Source: Craterostigma plantagineum (lineage: Eukaryota > Streptophyta > Magnoliopsida > Lamiales > Linderniaceae). Taken from it: DNA of 64,000 nt. Under the pieces are notes generated by a model. It was not told the DNA's origin. It saw only the letters and a program-made list of their open reading frames with translations, and did no database searches. Of this stretch, positions 46,778-57,492 are shown piece after piece (positions within the stretch are counted from its first letter, which is position 1; each line of letters opens with the position of its first letter). Location: assembly GCA_027422505.1 (NCBI GenBank), contig JAPQWV010000017.1, forward strand, positions 18,849,501-18,913,500, read 5' to 3'. Made by a program: the position numbers and the translations under genes.

Positions 46778-46991
46778 GTGCTTGTTCGGTTCGTAGGTTA
46801 TATTTAGGAGGGTTTAAATTAGTAAGATTTATATAAAATGAATTAATGGTATAAAATAAAATATGCGTTTGGTTAGTGAGTTTAAATAAACACATATGAG
46901 GGGGTGTGTTTATTTAAACCCGCTGACATGAGTTTAAACTAGGATTATTAAACCCGTGGTTTATTTATACCTATAAACCAAACACTTGCAC
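46778..46991. mobile_element. Candidate MITE
   Basis: Ends GTGCTTGTTCGGTTCGTAGG and (reverse complement) GTGCAAGTGTTTGGTTTATAGG form imperfect terminal repeats, and further GTTTAAA-type inverted pairs lie inside. No clear duplication is visible. The GTGC/TTGGTT ends suggest a hAT or Harbinger derivative. Length 214 bp. Confidence 0.5.
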
Positions 46992-47616
46992 ATGTGTTAC
47001 ACCCACAATTAAAAAAGCTAAACCTATGAACAAAGATTTGAAGCGAGAGCCATGTGATTTCAAGGGACGCAAAGCACATCGAGGTTTCAAAAACTAACGT
47101 TCTACTCAAAGGTTAGGCCCAAAACCTAAATGATCGGAAAAACGACGCCCTAAAATTATTCTAAATTATTAGTATTTTTATTTGGCCCACATACATTCAT
47201 TAATCCTGCATATAACAAAATATATTCTATAGTACGAAGTTATATTAATCCAACTTGATTTTCGATGCGTGAAATTTTCGAAGCTATGTCGCAAATCTAA
47301 TGAATCAATTTGGATTTGATAATGTTAAGTTGACCACGTGTCAATTTTGACTAGAATTGGGTTGTTAAGTGAGTTGATAAGATAAAATCGTGATAAAATT
47401 AAGAAGGGAATTACTATTTACCGCCCCCCCTTTTACTTGTTACCGCCCCCTAAAGGGCTGGAAAAAGACGATTTTGCCCTTATGATATTTAAATTAATTT
47501 AAAAAGAGAAAATTATAATAAACAATAAAAATATCTATTTAAAGCTCTGTCCAGACAACACTTTTCAAATCACATATCGAAAATCAGACAAAAACAAAAA
47601 AAATACTGAAATCGCA

Positions 47617-49732
47617 ATGGATCGCCGACAGGGATAAGGAAAGGGAAAGGGCCTATTTTCACGACTGGTAAGCCAAATTAACGTAAAACATTGTTCGAAT
47701 TTCAACTCGACCGAAAGAAAAAAAAAAAAAATTCGACCGAAATCAATTTTTATTTCGGTCAGTACTGCAACGACCGAAAATTGATTTCGGTCAGTACAGT
47801 ATCGACCGAAATCATGTTTCGGTCGGTACAGTAGTGACCGAAATCATGTTTCGGTCAGTACTGTAACGATCGAAAATTGATTTTGGTCGAATTTTTTTTT
47901 TAAAAAAAATCTTTTAATTACAGACCAATGGTGGAAAGACCTACCCGGAGGAAGCAGTAGACCCCCTCCATCTGTGCCGGATGATGGAGCATCGTTTGAG
48001 TCATCCGGCGACGATCTGCCACCGGCCTCCTCAGGTAATTCCATTCTCCTCTATAAACTGACATGCGATGTCGTGTCCTAAAATACGTAAAAGAAATTAA
48101 ATTTATTTTTGCGTTATTCGTGAAAAATGAAATAGGGAGCAAGCACTCCAGGGTCACAGATGACGCGTGGAGGGTGCAGGGGCCACAGCCCGGTGGTCCA
48201 TATGATGACGAGGTGATCCGTAGTTATCTGGGGCACATCGCGCCCCGCATCTGGACGGGTGAGGAGAGACCCCTGCTGAAGTGCGAGCAGCGGGCGTTAG
48301 TGCTTGGGAAGCTGAAGAATTGGTACTCCAAGTTCCCGCCGGAGACGCAGAGCCAGATCGATGGCACGGGGCTTGCGCACCTCACGGATGCTATGATGGG
48401 TCAGTTGGACCAGCCTCTACTCAGCGCTTTTTTGGAGCGCTGGCATCCAGACACGAACACCTTCCACATGCCGTGGGGGGAGATGACGAACATGCTCCAC
48501 GACGTCGAGCAGATCCTGCGTATCCCGATCGACGGGACGACGGTATCGGGGACACCAGACGCCAGATGGCGGTGAGGGAGATTATGGACATCTCCGCGGA
48601 CGCGCTCAGGGAGGGTTGGAGAGGCGGTGGGCTTCTGATTAACGACGTGATGCAGCAGATGTTGGAGAGGCGGCCGACGGGGTTGCAGGCCATCGCTTGG
48701 TTGTGGATTCTGCTGGGGTCGACGCTGTTCGTCGACGGTAGCGGGAGCCGGGTGAAGCCGGACATCATGCACGAGTTCTACCGGTCGTTGCCCTCTGCCA
48801 GTGGTTACTCGTGGGGTTCGGCCGTTCTCGCTACCTTTATCGCCGGCTTGGCATGGCAAGCATGGCGGATGCGAGGGGATTAGCTGGGTGCCTCACGTTA
48901 CTGCAGGCGTGGATCTACGAGTACTTCCCATGCTTCCGCCCACACCGTCTACCCCATCATGTGGAGCCTGGCGAGGCACGATCACGCATGTGGCTGTATG
49001 TCAGCCAGAGCGGACGGTCCACCGCTTGATTGCTATCCGCCGTCAGATAGATGTCATGTCTGCAAGCGAGGTATCTTAACAATTTAAGTCTATATTTTCG
49101 TGGGATGATATACAATTTTTTAAATATTTTCAGGTTGCTTGGCTGCCGTACGGTCCCGATCCAATGTCGCAGCAGTTGAGGACGATTTTCATGGGATGAG
49201 TTATATATCGCGACATCGTTGAGCCCTACTCGCCCTCGAGAGTGTTGAGCCCTACTCGCCGATGAAACCGCCACGGAAGGCGGTCATGCCAGCAGACCCG
49301 ACGAGGTATAGGTGCATCATTCTGTCGATGCAGCAGAACATGCTTGGCGTCAGTTCCCGTACGCCTCCATCCTCAACCTCTCGTACCTCAATCGTGCCAC
49401 CGCGCAGTACCTTGGTGAAACCGTTGGAGGGTACATGGACTGGTATGAGATGCATTCTCATCCTCGCCTGCTTTCGACGGAGTAGGGATCCTCATCGGCA
49501 TGCATACCCCCGCGCAGCCACGCCGACTACGTACGTAATTAAATCTTATGTCGATTTTTTTTATATTTATATGTGTAATCGTACGTATTATTGCTATGTG
49601 CAGTGGTACAGCACGATGTACAGCTTGAGTTCGGACATGCTAGCCAGTCTGCATCGTGGTGAAACGACGCGTACGGACGAGTTCCGAGACAGGCTGAATG
49701 ACATCAACGACCGGTGGCGCCAGCTCCCTTGA
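47617..49732 (+). pseudogene. Plant mobile domain (PMD, MAIN/MAIL-like) gene, decayed
   Basis: Exon 1 (47617-47667) lies inside the left terminal repeat and has an early TAA after MDRRQG, probably from an indel. Exon 2 is 47934-48034 (DQWWKDLPGGSSRPPP), and exon 3 starts at 48136. Conserved PMD blocks follow: YLGHIAPRIWTGEERPLLKC, KLKNWYSKFPPETQ and LLSAFLERWHPDTNTFHMPW, then HDVEQILRIPIDGT. A shift near 48555 leads to NDVMQQMLERRPTGLQAIAW, and another near 48830 to SMADARGLAGCLTLLQAWIY. After an intron come WLPYGPDPMSQQLRTIF, an in-frame TGA near 49196, and finally WYSTMYSLSSDMLASL and NDINDRWRQLP ending at 49732. Host PMD proteins act in silencing and development; others are transposon-borne. 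This copy cannot make a full protein as read. Confidence 0.85.
47695..47885. repeat. MULE subterminal hairpin repeats, left
   Basis: Tandem copies of a ~33-bp unit in which TTTCGGTCAGTACTGTAACG is followed by ACCGAAA, so every unit is an inverted repeat. The mirror cluster lies at 50166-50330. Confidence 0.8.
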
Positions 49733-49825
49733 CGCTGTTGCTATTGTTTTTTATCTTTTATTGTATCGGACGGATTTTATATATGTTTTCAATATTTGTT
49801 TGCATATTTATTCCGTTTCGAATAT

Positions 49826-50166
49826 AAATATACAAATAAATAATTCAAATAAATAATAAAAATAAATTATCCAAATAAATAATACAAATAAAATATACAA
49901 ATAAATAATCCAAATAAATAATCCAAATAAATAATCCAAATAAATAATATAAATAAATAATCCAAAAAATAATACAAATAAATAATCCAAATAAATAATA
50001 AAAATAAATAATCCAAATAAAATATACAAATAAATAATAAAAATAAATAATCCAAATAAAATATACAAATATATAATATAAATAAATAATCCAAATAAAA
50101 TATACAAATAAATAATCCAAATAAATAATCCAAATAAATAATACAAATAAATAATATAAATAAATT
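49826..50166. repeat. Degenerate (AAATAATCCAAAT)n repeat
   Basis: About 340 bp of short AT-rich units (AAATAATCC, AAATAATAC, AAATATAC). It sits between the PMD gene and the right terminal repeat and yields long spurious frames on the minus strand. Confidence 0.9.
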
Positions 50167-50330
50167 GATTTCGATCGATACTGTACTGACCGAAATCAAT
50201 TTTCGGTCGTTACAGTACTGACCGAAAAATTTTCGGTCGTTACAGTACTGACCGAAATTATTTCGGTCAGTACTGTAACGACCGAAAATTGATTTCGGTC
50301 GATTTTTTTTTCTCTTTCGGTCGAGTTGAA
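50166..50330. repeat. MULE subterminal hairpin repeats, right
   Basis: Five or so GACCGAAA/TTTCGGTC alternations with CAGTACTG palindromes between them, matching the left cluster. They precede the right terminal repeat. Confidence 0.8.
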
Positions 50331-50692
50331 ATTCGAACAATGTTTTACGTTAATTTGGCTTACCAGTCGTGAAAATAGGCCCTTTTCTCTTTTTAAATTA
50401 ATTTAAATATCATAAGGGCAAAATCGTCTTTTTCCAGCCCTTTAGGGGGCGGTGACTAGGAAAAAGGGGCGGTGAATAGCAATCGAGAATTAAGAACAAT
50501 GAGTTTACAGATTAGTCCTTAATTATATTCAAATTTCAAACCATCAAATGCTTACATAACTTTCTTAAATTTATTATTAATTCGTTCCACCGAAGAAATT
50601 AATTTTCTTTGGTCAACCAAGCCCAAAACCTCAGACTTTGTCGAAACTAATACAGCCATCTTAGCTCTACTGAGACGAGTCTTGGTGAAGAA

Positions 50693-53646
50693 ATGGCAGC
50701 TGCGGCTCTTTACATGTCGGCGTTGTGCCTCTCCTTGATCGCCGTGACGACGTCGTCAGAATCGCCGCCTGGCCTCCACATCCTTCATGCCGAGCGCCAA
50801 GTAAGAGAACGAGGAAGGAAGATGTGAATGTTTCCTCTTCTGCGATCGTGATTTGCACTTAGCAATATTGATCTTTGTCCATTTTATATGTCTTTACAAT
50901 GTCAGTTGGTAATTGATCTGGGTTTGTTATTTTGGTGCAGATTGATGTTACATCGCATATCGTTAGGGTTTATCTGACGTTCAAGGTAATTTTTAGTTCA
51001 ATTAGATGTTTCACTTCTGGATTGAGCGGCCACAATTTTTTCAAGTATTGGTAGTTGCGCCAGATGTGTATATTTTTCATGTACATACAGAGAGGGCAAT
51101 TTCCCTATTCACAACATATAATGTTCTTTTCTTATTGCTTTGTTCGTGCTCGTTTTAAAGTTTTTCTGTGATAAGTAACTACGAAACGATCATAGAAGTG
51201 CAACCTTGATTGCTTGAAATATGAATATTCTCTAAAAGTTCATGGTCATTGATGTTATTGTCATGGTACATGGTAGTTCCAGTAATGAAAGGGTTCTAAG
51301 TGCATTAGGAAGTTTTTCCTATTTTGACAAAATGAGTTTTGCGTTATCTTCGGAAGATATAAAATTTCATGGCTTTGAAATTTATGGCTATGGCATTTGA
51401 TATTTGAAATAGGTCGAAAACATAGAGGAAGCACCAGCTTCGGAAGTTCTTGTCGCATTCCCACCTGCACAGTTTGACCATCTGGCAATCGGTAAAGCTG
51501 CTTTAGCATCTGGGAAGAAGAGGAAGAAATCGTATGTTCCTCTTGAGGTTAAACCAAGTAAGCAACCTGACGGGCCTAATGGAACGAAATACTATGCTGT
51601 GTCATTGCTTAAGCCATTAGCAAAGGGCGAAACTGCTACCATAGAATTATTCTATGTCTTGACGCATTCTCTTGAGCCCTTTCCAGTTGAAATAAGCCAG
51701 TCAGAGTCTCAGTTGGTATATTATCATGACAGTGCAATAATACTTTCACCATATTTTGTCAAAGAGCAAGCTACTGTGGTTAAGATGCCAAGTAAGAAAG
51801 TCGAATCATTCACTCAAGTAGAACCCACCAATCGTGCTGGTACCGAACTGAGATATGGGCCTTATGCGGACCGTGATCCATATTCGTATTCCCCTATTCT
51901 AATTCATTTTGAAAATACTAACCCATTCGCTGTTGTGGAGGAGCTTGAACGTGAGATAGAAATATCCCACTGGGGGAGTATCCAGGTGACAGAGCGCTAC
52001 AAGTTGGCTCACGCTGGTGCAAAACACAAAGGTGTATTCTCAAGGTTTGGGACCAGGTTTCTGTCTTTCTGATGATAAACCTTAGGTACTGCCTTTATCC
52101 TCATGGGTTCTACTTTTGCAGGCTTGAGTATCAGGCAAGGGCTGGTTCTAGTGCTGTCTCTTCTTTTAAGCACCTTATTGCTGAGCTGCCTCCACGAGTT
52201 CATTCCGTCTACTACAGAGATGGCATAGGGAACATATCAACATCAAATTTGCGCACAGGTTATAAGAAGGTAATATTCACTCATTGCCCATAGCAAATCG
52301 TGCAAATATCATATGAAGATTGTAATCTTTTACCTTCTCCAGGAAGAACAATTATTATAGATACCTGATAGGAATTAAAGAGTAACAATTCTAAATTCTT
52401 GTTATGATTTGGATGGAATGAAAGCAACTTAGGAACCGAAGTTTTTAAGCAATTGAAGAAAAGAGAAAAAACCATTTCCAGTTTCAATAGTCTACGCAGG
52501 GCACTAATTCTCTTTGCCTAGTATGATGTGATGGACTTCTTTATACATCTGAATTTGAATGTCATTAACCCTCGCTTGCAGATGCATGAATATCTGAAAG
52601 CTTTCCAATTTATAAATGTCAAGTACTTTTTGTCTTCCGATTCTCTTGAATTTAAACATGAAGAGTAAGTTAAATCAGGAACATCAACATGACATTGACT
52701 TGTAAATAATGTGTCGTTGCATTTACACTTGTACCGTACTAACAGAGAACATTTCGGGTTTGTTTGTCCTCTATGCAGTCGGAAATGTTGATCGAACCTA
52801 GATATCCTTTATTTGGGGGCTGGAAAGCAACATTTGTCATTGGATATGGAGTGCCGTTGCAGGACTATCTTTTTGAATCAGCCGCTGGTGCACGATACCT
52901 AAATTACAGCTTTGGTTGCCCACTTTCTGATACCGTGGTGGACAAGTTAACCGTGAAAGTATAATTTGTCTTCCCCTATAATCCATCTGGATTTTACTTT
53001 GTCTTTCATGAATTTCGAGTGAATATCATTTTTTTTCTAATCTTTATCATTTGATGTTAATTGCTTATTGACATGGCAATGTTCTCTTTAGGTTATTATT
53101 CCTGAGGGAGCTAAGGATCCTTCCATACAAGTTCCTTTCGATGTCAAACAAAGTTTCCAGGTAATCCTTTTCAAATTGAAACTTCAGAAAAACTAATCAA
53201 CTCTTCTCATGAATGTGTTGATTACTGTTTGTGTCTCCTCAGAAGAAATATTCATACCTCGATGTGGTTGGAAGGACCGTATTAGTTCTGGAGAAGAATA
53301 ACGTAGTCCCCGAGCATAACATTCCTTTCCAGGTAGCTTTCTAAATTCTCTCCATGTACTTTTGAGCGGTTGGAGCATGACTGTTTCTTTAACTGTGTTA
53401 TTACTGCTTCACGCTGCTAAACATGTCTCCTTTTTGACTCGGCAATGTTAGAGCCCATTCTTACAAACAAGTAGCTTAATCGCCAGCGTCCATAAAAGTA
53501 CCATTTTTTTCGTCCCAATTCAGGTTCATTATAAGTTCAACCCAATATTTATGCTCGCCGAACCGCTGATGCTAGTTTCTGCATTTTTCCTTCTCTTCGT
53601 CACCTCCATTGCATATCTCCACATGGATCTATCCTTACGGAAATGA
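50693..53646 (+). CDS. OST1: Ribophorin I / oligosaccharyltransferase subunit 1 (OST1)
   Basis: Eight exons (50693-50800, 50941-50985, 51413-52044, 52122-52269, 52779-52958, 53092-53160, 53243-53332, 53524-53646), all GT-AG and in phase, give 464 residues, the same length I recall for the shorter Arabidopsis paralogue OST1B. Residues 1-23 are a signal peptide. The lumenal Ribophorin_I domain follows (VSLLKPLAKGETATIELFYV, PYFVKEQATVVKMPS, ELPPRVHSVYYRDGIGNIST, EPRYPLFGGWKATFVIGYG). A membrane helix near the C-terminus (LAEPLMLVSAFFLLFVTSIA) leaves a short cytosolic tail ending LRK. As part of the oligosaccharyltransferase in the ER membrane it helps hold the nascent chain for N-glycosylation at the translocon. 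A Mutator-like element ends only ~200 bp upstream. No defects. Confidence 0.95.
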
Positions 53647-54288
53647 AGCGACCTCCATCTGCAGTTCATAGGTTCTTGCAAGGTACCATGCTTTCGTCAT
53701 TTTTATCTGTGGAAAGAATTCCATATATTTATATTGTAATACTTTCTGATTTACCGACAATTCGCTTCCTAGTTGAACTGTTTAATTTAAATCGGGCAAG
53801 TGTGAGTTCCTCCTAAGTGTACCAACTCTTATAGTTTGCCTTTTAGTACTGCCCAAGTTACTGTGGACTTAGATCATTAACTATATTAATTGAAGAATAA
53901 CCAAACAGAAACATAGTGAGTAAATATATGCGCCAGAGGTGATTATATGTGGACTTAGAACGAAAGGCAAAGCACGAATCAGAGGTGATTAATTACCATA
54001 GCTAGTGCAGTTCGGGGTCGATTCAGACCATGACTATGTTTCTGATCTTTTGCTTGTTTGTGACAAAATATAGTATTCTAATGTAATATGAAAACTAAAA
54101 CTTCTAAAAATCACATTACAATAGTATTACTATCACATAATAATAATACCTTTTCATAACTAATTCTACAATTGCAATTTTAATTTTACACTTCGAATGT
54201 GACCCTTTGTGTTGTTGACAAGGAGTCAAGGACTAGATTTTTTTTTCTTTTTTCCGCCGTTTTATCCCATCTTAGACGAATGAGCCGA
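53647..54288. other. 3' flanks of OST1 and the convergent DUF4050 gene
   Basis: OST1 and the following gene converge here. AT-rich; no repeat or gene recognised. Confidence 0.5.
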
Positions 54289-54793
54289 CTAGTCGTAGAG
54301 CCCCTCGTCGTGCCATATATCGACTAAAAAGTCGACCATCTCCTGCAAAAAAAAAAGTTAAGTAAAAAATTCAATTTAGGGCAGTTGATCAAGGTTAGAC
54401 AAAGTCGCCTCTTATTTATTTATACAATCTTGAATTAGATTTAATTTCTTCGTATATCACATAAGCTCGAGTCGACACTATGCATTAAAACGACTTACGG
54501 TTAACGGGATTCGCTCTGGGAAAGCGTCGTTAGTCGAGAGCAAATCTTCATAAGCCATGGACCAGCTGCAAATCAGTCACAGAGAAAGCAATTTCGAAAT
54601 TATTTTCTGCGGAAATCATAGGTAAGAAAATTGATTTAATATTTCTACTACAACATCGTTCTCCATGGTACCTTATAACTGGATCCTGGGGCACCCTCTT
54701 TTGCCTTTGAGATGCATCTCCGATCCATTTTCTCCTACCTTCGTTCCATGCAATTGCAGCTGCAAATAATTCGAATGCGACGATTTCATCCAT
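54289..54793 (-). CDS. Short Gag1-like clamp domain (DUF4050) protein
   Basis: Three coding exons on the minus strand: 54793 to about 54674 (MDEIVAFELFAAAIAWNEGRRKWIGD...QDPVIS), 54565 to about 54499 (WSMAYEDLLSTNDAFPERIPLT) and 54342-54289 (EMVDFLVDIWHDEGLYD). GTACCATGG-type and GTAAGT donors and TTTGCAG acceptors fit, and the joined product is about 80 residues. The order WxxxRxxWxGD, DPxISWxxxYEDLLST, FPxxIPLxEMVDFLVDIWxxEGLYD is the conserved core of the plant DUF4050/Gag1-like clamp family. Most members carry a longer N-terminus that this one lacks. A TATA box (TATAAATA on the minus strand, RC of 56026-56034) and a donor near 55960 suggest a 5' leader with a long intron down to about 54810. 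Function unknown. Confidence 0.75.
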
Positions 54794-56157
54794 GGGAAAT
54801 ATATGGCCTTAAACGAATAAAACACGTAAAAAGAAAGTCATAATAATGCACCATGATTGACGAATAGAGAAGGGCTAGTTCCATTGTTCTCTGCTGGCCT
54901 TTTTTGTTCTTTGATTAAGGAAGGCTTAGAAGTTTCGAGGGGTCTCTTTTCTCTATACTCGGTAGTTCTAGCGTTGACGAATTCCATGATATGCCTTTAG
55001 CAAGAAACAACCATCACACTCTATAATTATGGATTTCCGATAAGTTTTACGACGTTCAATCGAAAGCTCGACATACATCCTCCATTTTCTAGTTCCAAAC
55101 CAAATTCAGCTCTGGTTTGGCAGGGAAGAAGTGGCCTGCAATATGAATGATTCGTAGGAAATCTTCAGCCTCGATGAAACTCAATGTTCGCCAAACATAT
55201 ACCATTAGAGGAGAAAACGGATGAACGGTGTAAGAACGAAGGCATTAATCTCGGTACGATTCATACACTATGGATCAAAAAGATGACTCAACCAACACAT
55301 GAAGGAGGAGACGGTGTAAAGTTATAAATTGTTTTGTCCCGTAATGATATCATCGACCGAGCTCAATCTATAAATCAAGAAACACCTAAAGATTAAACTC
55401 AGTACGATTCATACACTATGGATCAAAAAAGTATTCAACCAACACATGAAGGAGACCGTGTAATATATCGTTTTGCCCAGTAATGATATCATCGATCGAG
55501 TTCAATCTATAAATCAAAAGACACCTATCGATTAAAATGTTTGCAACATTCTCTTGATATCCCAATCATCCGTGAGACTAAGAGCATTAATCACACACCC
55601 CGACATATATAGATAGCCATAGCCATTGGATTCGACAAAATGAAGAAAAACAAAAAGAGGGACAAGAAGCAACAATGTATATCAAATTCATGAACCCCCA
55701 ACATAGGAAGGAGGTTAAAAAAAATTAATCTCCTTTCAATCATCACAAATTCTTAATTCGCCATCAGCCCATGATCAAGACAAACGAAAACAGCCCTACC
55801 CATGGACGGAAGACAAACGAAACCAACAAGAGACATCAATTTAACCATAAAAGAAAAAAAAAAACCGGGGGAAATACAACGAAGAATTAAAAGGGACAAA
55901 AAAAAGAAAGAAAAAGTAAATAAATCAAACAAAAGAAAATACATCAAGAAGAGAATAGAATACCTTTGCACCAAGCCAAGCAAACGAGAGGTCGAAAGAG
56001 AGGATTGTTGGAGTGAAAGAGGGCATATTTATAGGGCGAGCAAAAGCCGAAAGGTAGCATCTTTCCCCTACGTTTCAATTCTTTTTTTTTTTTCCCAAAC
56101 CCTACGTTTCAATTCAAGTTGCATACGATAGGAGTTTGTTGGGTCAGACCGTATTTA
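54794..56157 (-). other. 5' leader, leader intron and promoter of the DUF4050 gene
   Basis: The inferred intron (about 55960-54810) contains a ~148-bp tandem duplication and no other gene. The TATA box and likely start (about 55995-56000) lie just before the Harbinger MITE at 56158. Confidence 0.5.
55243..55532. repeat. ~148-bp tandem duplication
   Basis: The two copies begin near 55243 and 55391, sharing TACGATTCATACACTATGG and AATGATATCATCGA. They differ by several substitutions and small deletions. Inside the leader intron of the DUF4050 gene. Confidence 0.85.
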
Positions 56158-56868
56158 GACCATCTCCAACAGTCAACCGCATCGCAAACGCATTTTGCAG
56201 TAACAGCCATAGTTTGTAGTAATTGTTCTCCAATATTCAACTGCAAACGCAAACGTAAAAGAATATTCCTGTAATATTCCACTTTACACCAACTTTATAA
56301 TTTTTCAATATCACCTCTATATTTTACTACTTTACAAACTAATCACAATATTCTTTTAATTTTGAAGTTATTATTTATATACATATTAAAAACGTAAAAC
56401 AAAATATTTATTAAAAATATCGAAATTACACATATAACAATTGAAATACGTTAAGATACATATCGCACAGATAAATATAAAAAATTATATTTGTGGTCAA
56501 AATAATATTTAATTATATTACATATAAATAAAATATAAAAATAATAATAAAATATAAAAAATAATTACTAAAATAGTGTAAATGTTAAAATAATTATTTA
56601 TTATACCATCCAATATAATCGTAGTATACAATTTTCAAATTCTTTGTTATATTTTTATATGTTCGATTTAATCATCAATAAAACTAAATGACTTATTTGC
56701 AATTTTAAAACATCAAACGCATTTTTGCGTTCAGACGCAAATTTGCATTCGAAGCAGGAGAGAGAAAGCAAAAAACGCATTTTGTGTTTGCGTTTGCAGT
56801 ACTGTTGGAGCAATTTTACTGCAATTTTGCGTTTGCGTTTGCGTTTTGCGGTACTATTGGAGATGGTC
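56158..56868. mobile_element. PIF/Harbinger-type MITE (Tourist-like)
   Basis: Ends GACCATCTCCAACAGT and (reverse complement) GACCATCTCCAATAGT are flanked by the 3-bp duplication TTA (56155-56157 and 56869-56871), the Harbinger TWA type. Near both ends GCAAACGC words repeat. The core is AT-rich and non-coding. Length 711 bp. Confidence 0.88.
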
Positions 56869-57492
56869 TTATTGAGATGAAATAAGCACATGGTTTCATG
56901 ACTCGCGTGCAACGTGTAATGACAAAATTCCCCTCGTGTCGACCAGTTGAGAATAGGGTTGCAAACGAACCGAATCGAATCAATCATAATATTCAATTTG
57001 TATTCATTAATTTTTTCAAGTATTTGTATTCGATTCGATTCGTATTCGAATCCTAAAAATTTATTCGATAACGATATTCGAATATATTCGCGAGTATTCG
57101 AATATCCAAAAGAAAATTTCAGTTTTTCCCCATAAAACCCGTTTGAATTACAAAATAACTACAAAATAATTCCGAAAAATTACCAAAATCTGAGAAACAA
57201 CTCCATGTTCTATCTGTGAAGAAAAACTAACAAGGGAACTACTTATACACAATTTTCTTTCTTAGTCTGGTTTCGATCATCACGTTTAAAACTACATCAA
57301 CCTGTTCTTCTTCCACCTGTAGACAATAAGAAGGTAATTTACTGTCATAATCATGAAAACACAATAAAACAAACGAGGGTAAATACCTTCACTGTCGAGA
57401 GAGTCGTGATGTGGTGGTGCGCCATAAGTGGATGTCGATGGCTGCAAGACGACGGGTGGCTGTCTGTGAGAGAGAAACTATATGGTGGTGAC

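Larger units (their letters stand above)
47406..50487 (+). mobile_element. Mutator-like element carrying a plant mobile domain gene
   Basis: A perfect 9-bp duplication AATTAAGAA (47397-47405 and 50488-50496) flanks long terminal inverted repeats that start with GGAATTACTATTTACCGCC on the left. The outer ~105 bp of both ends match well. The left arm then has ~130 bp absent from the right, after which both arms agree again (47645-47725 versus 50315-50388). Between them is a single recognisable gene, of the plant mobile domain family; no MURA-type transposase is present. Length 3082 bp. Confidence 0.9.

Noticed and set aside
49808..50340. Long minus-strand frames rich in Phe, Ile, Leu and Tyr that look like membrane proteins
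   Set aside because: They are translations of a degenerate AT-rich tandem repeat; all frames are similarly open and the period explains the residue pattern.
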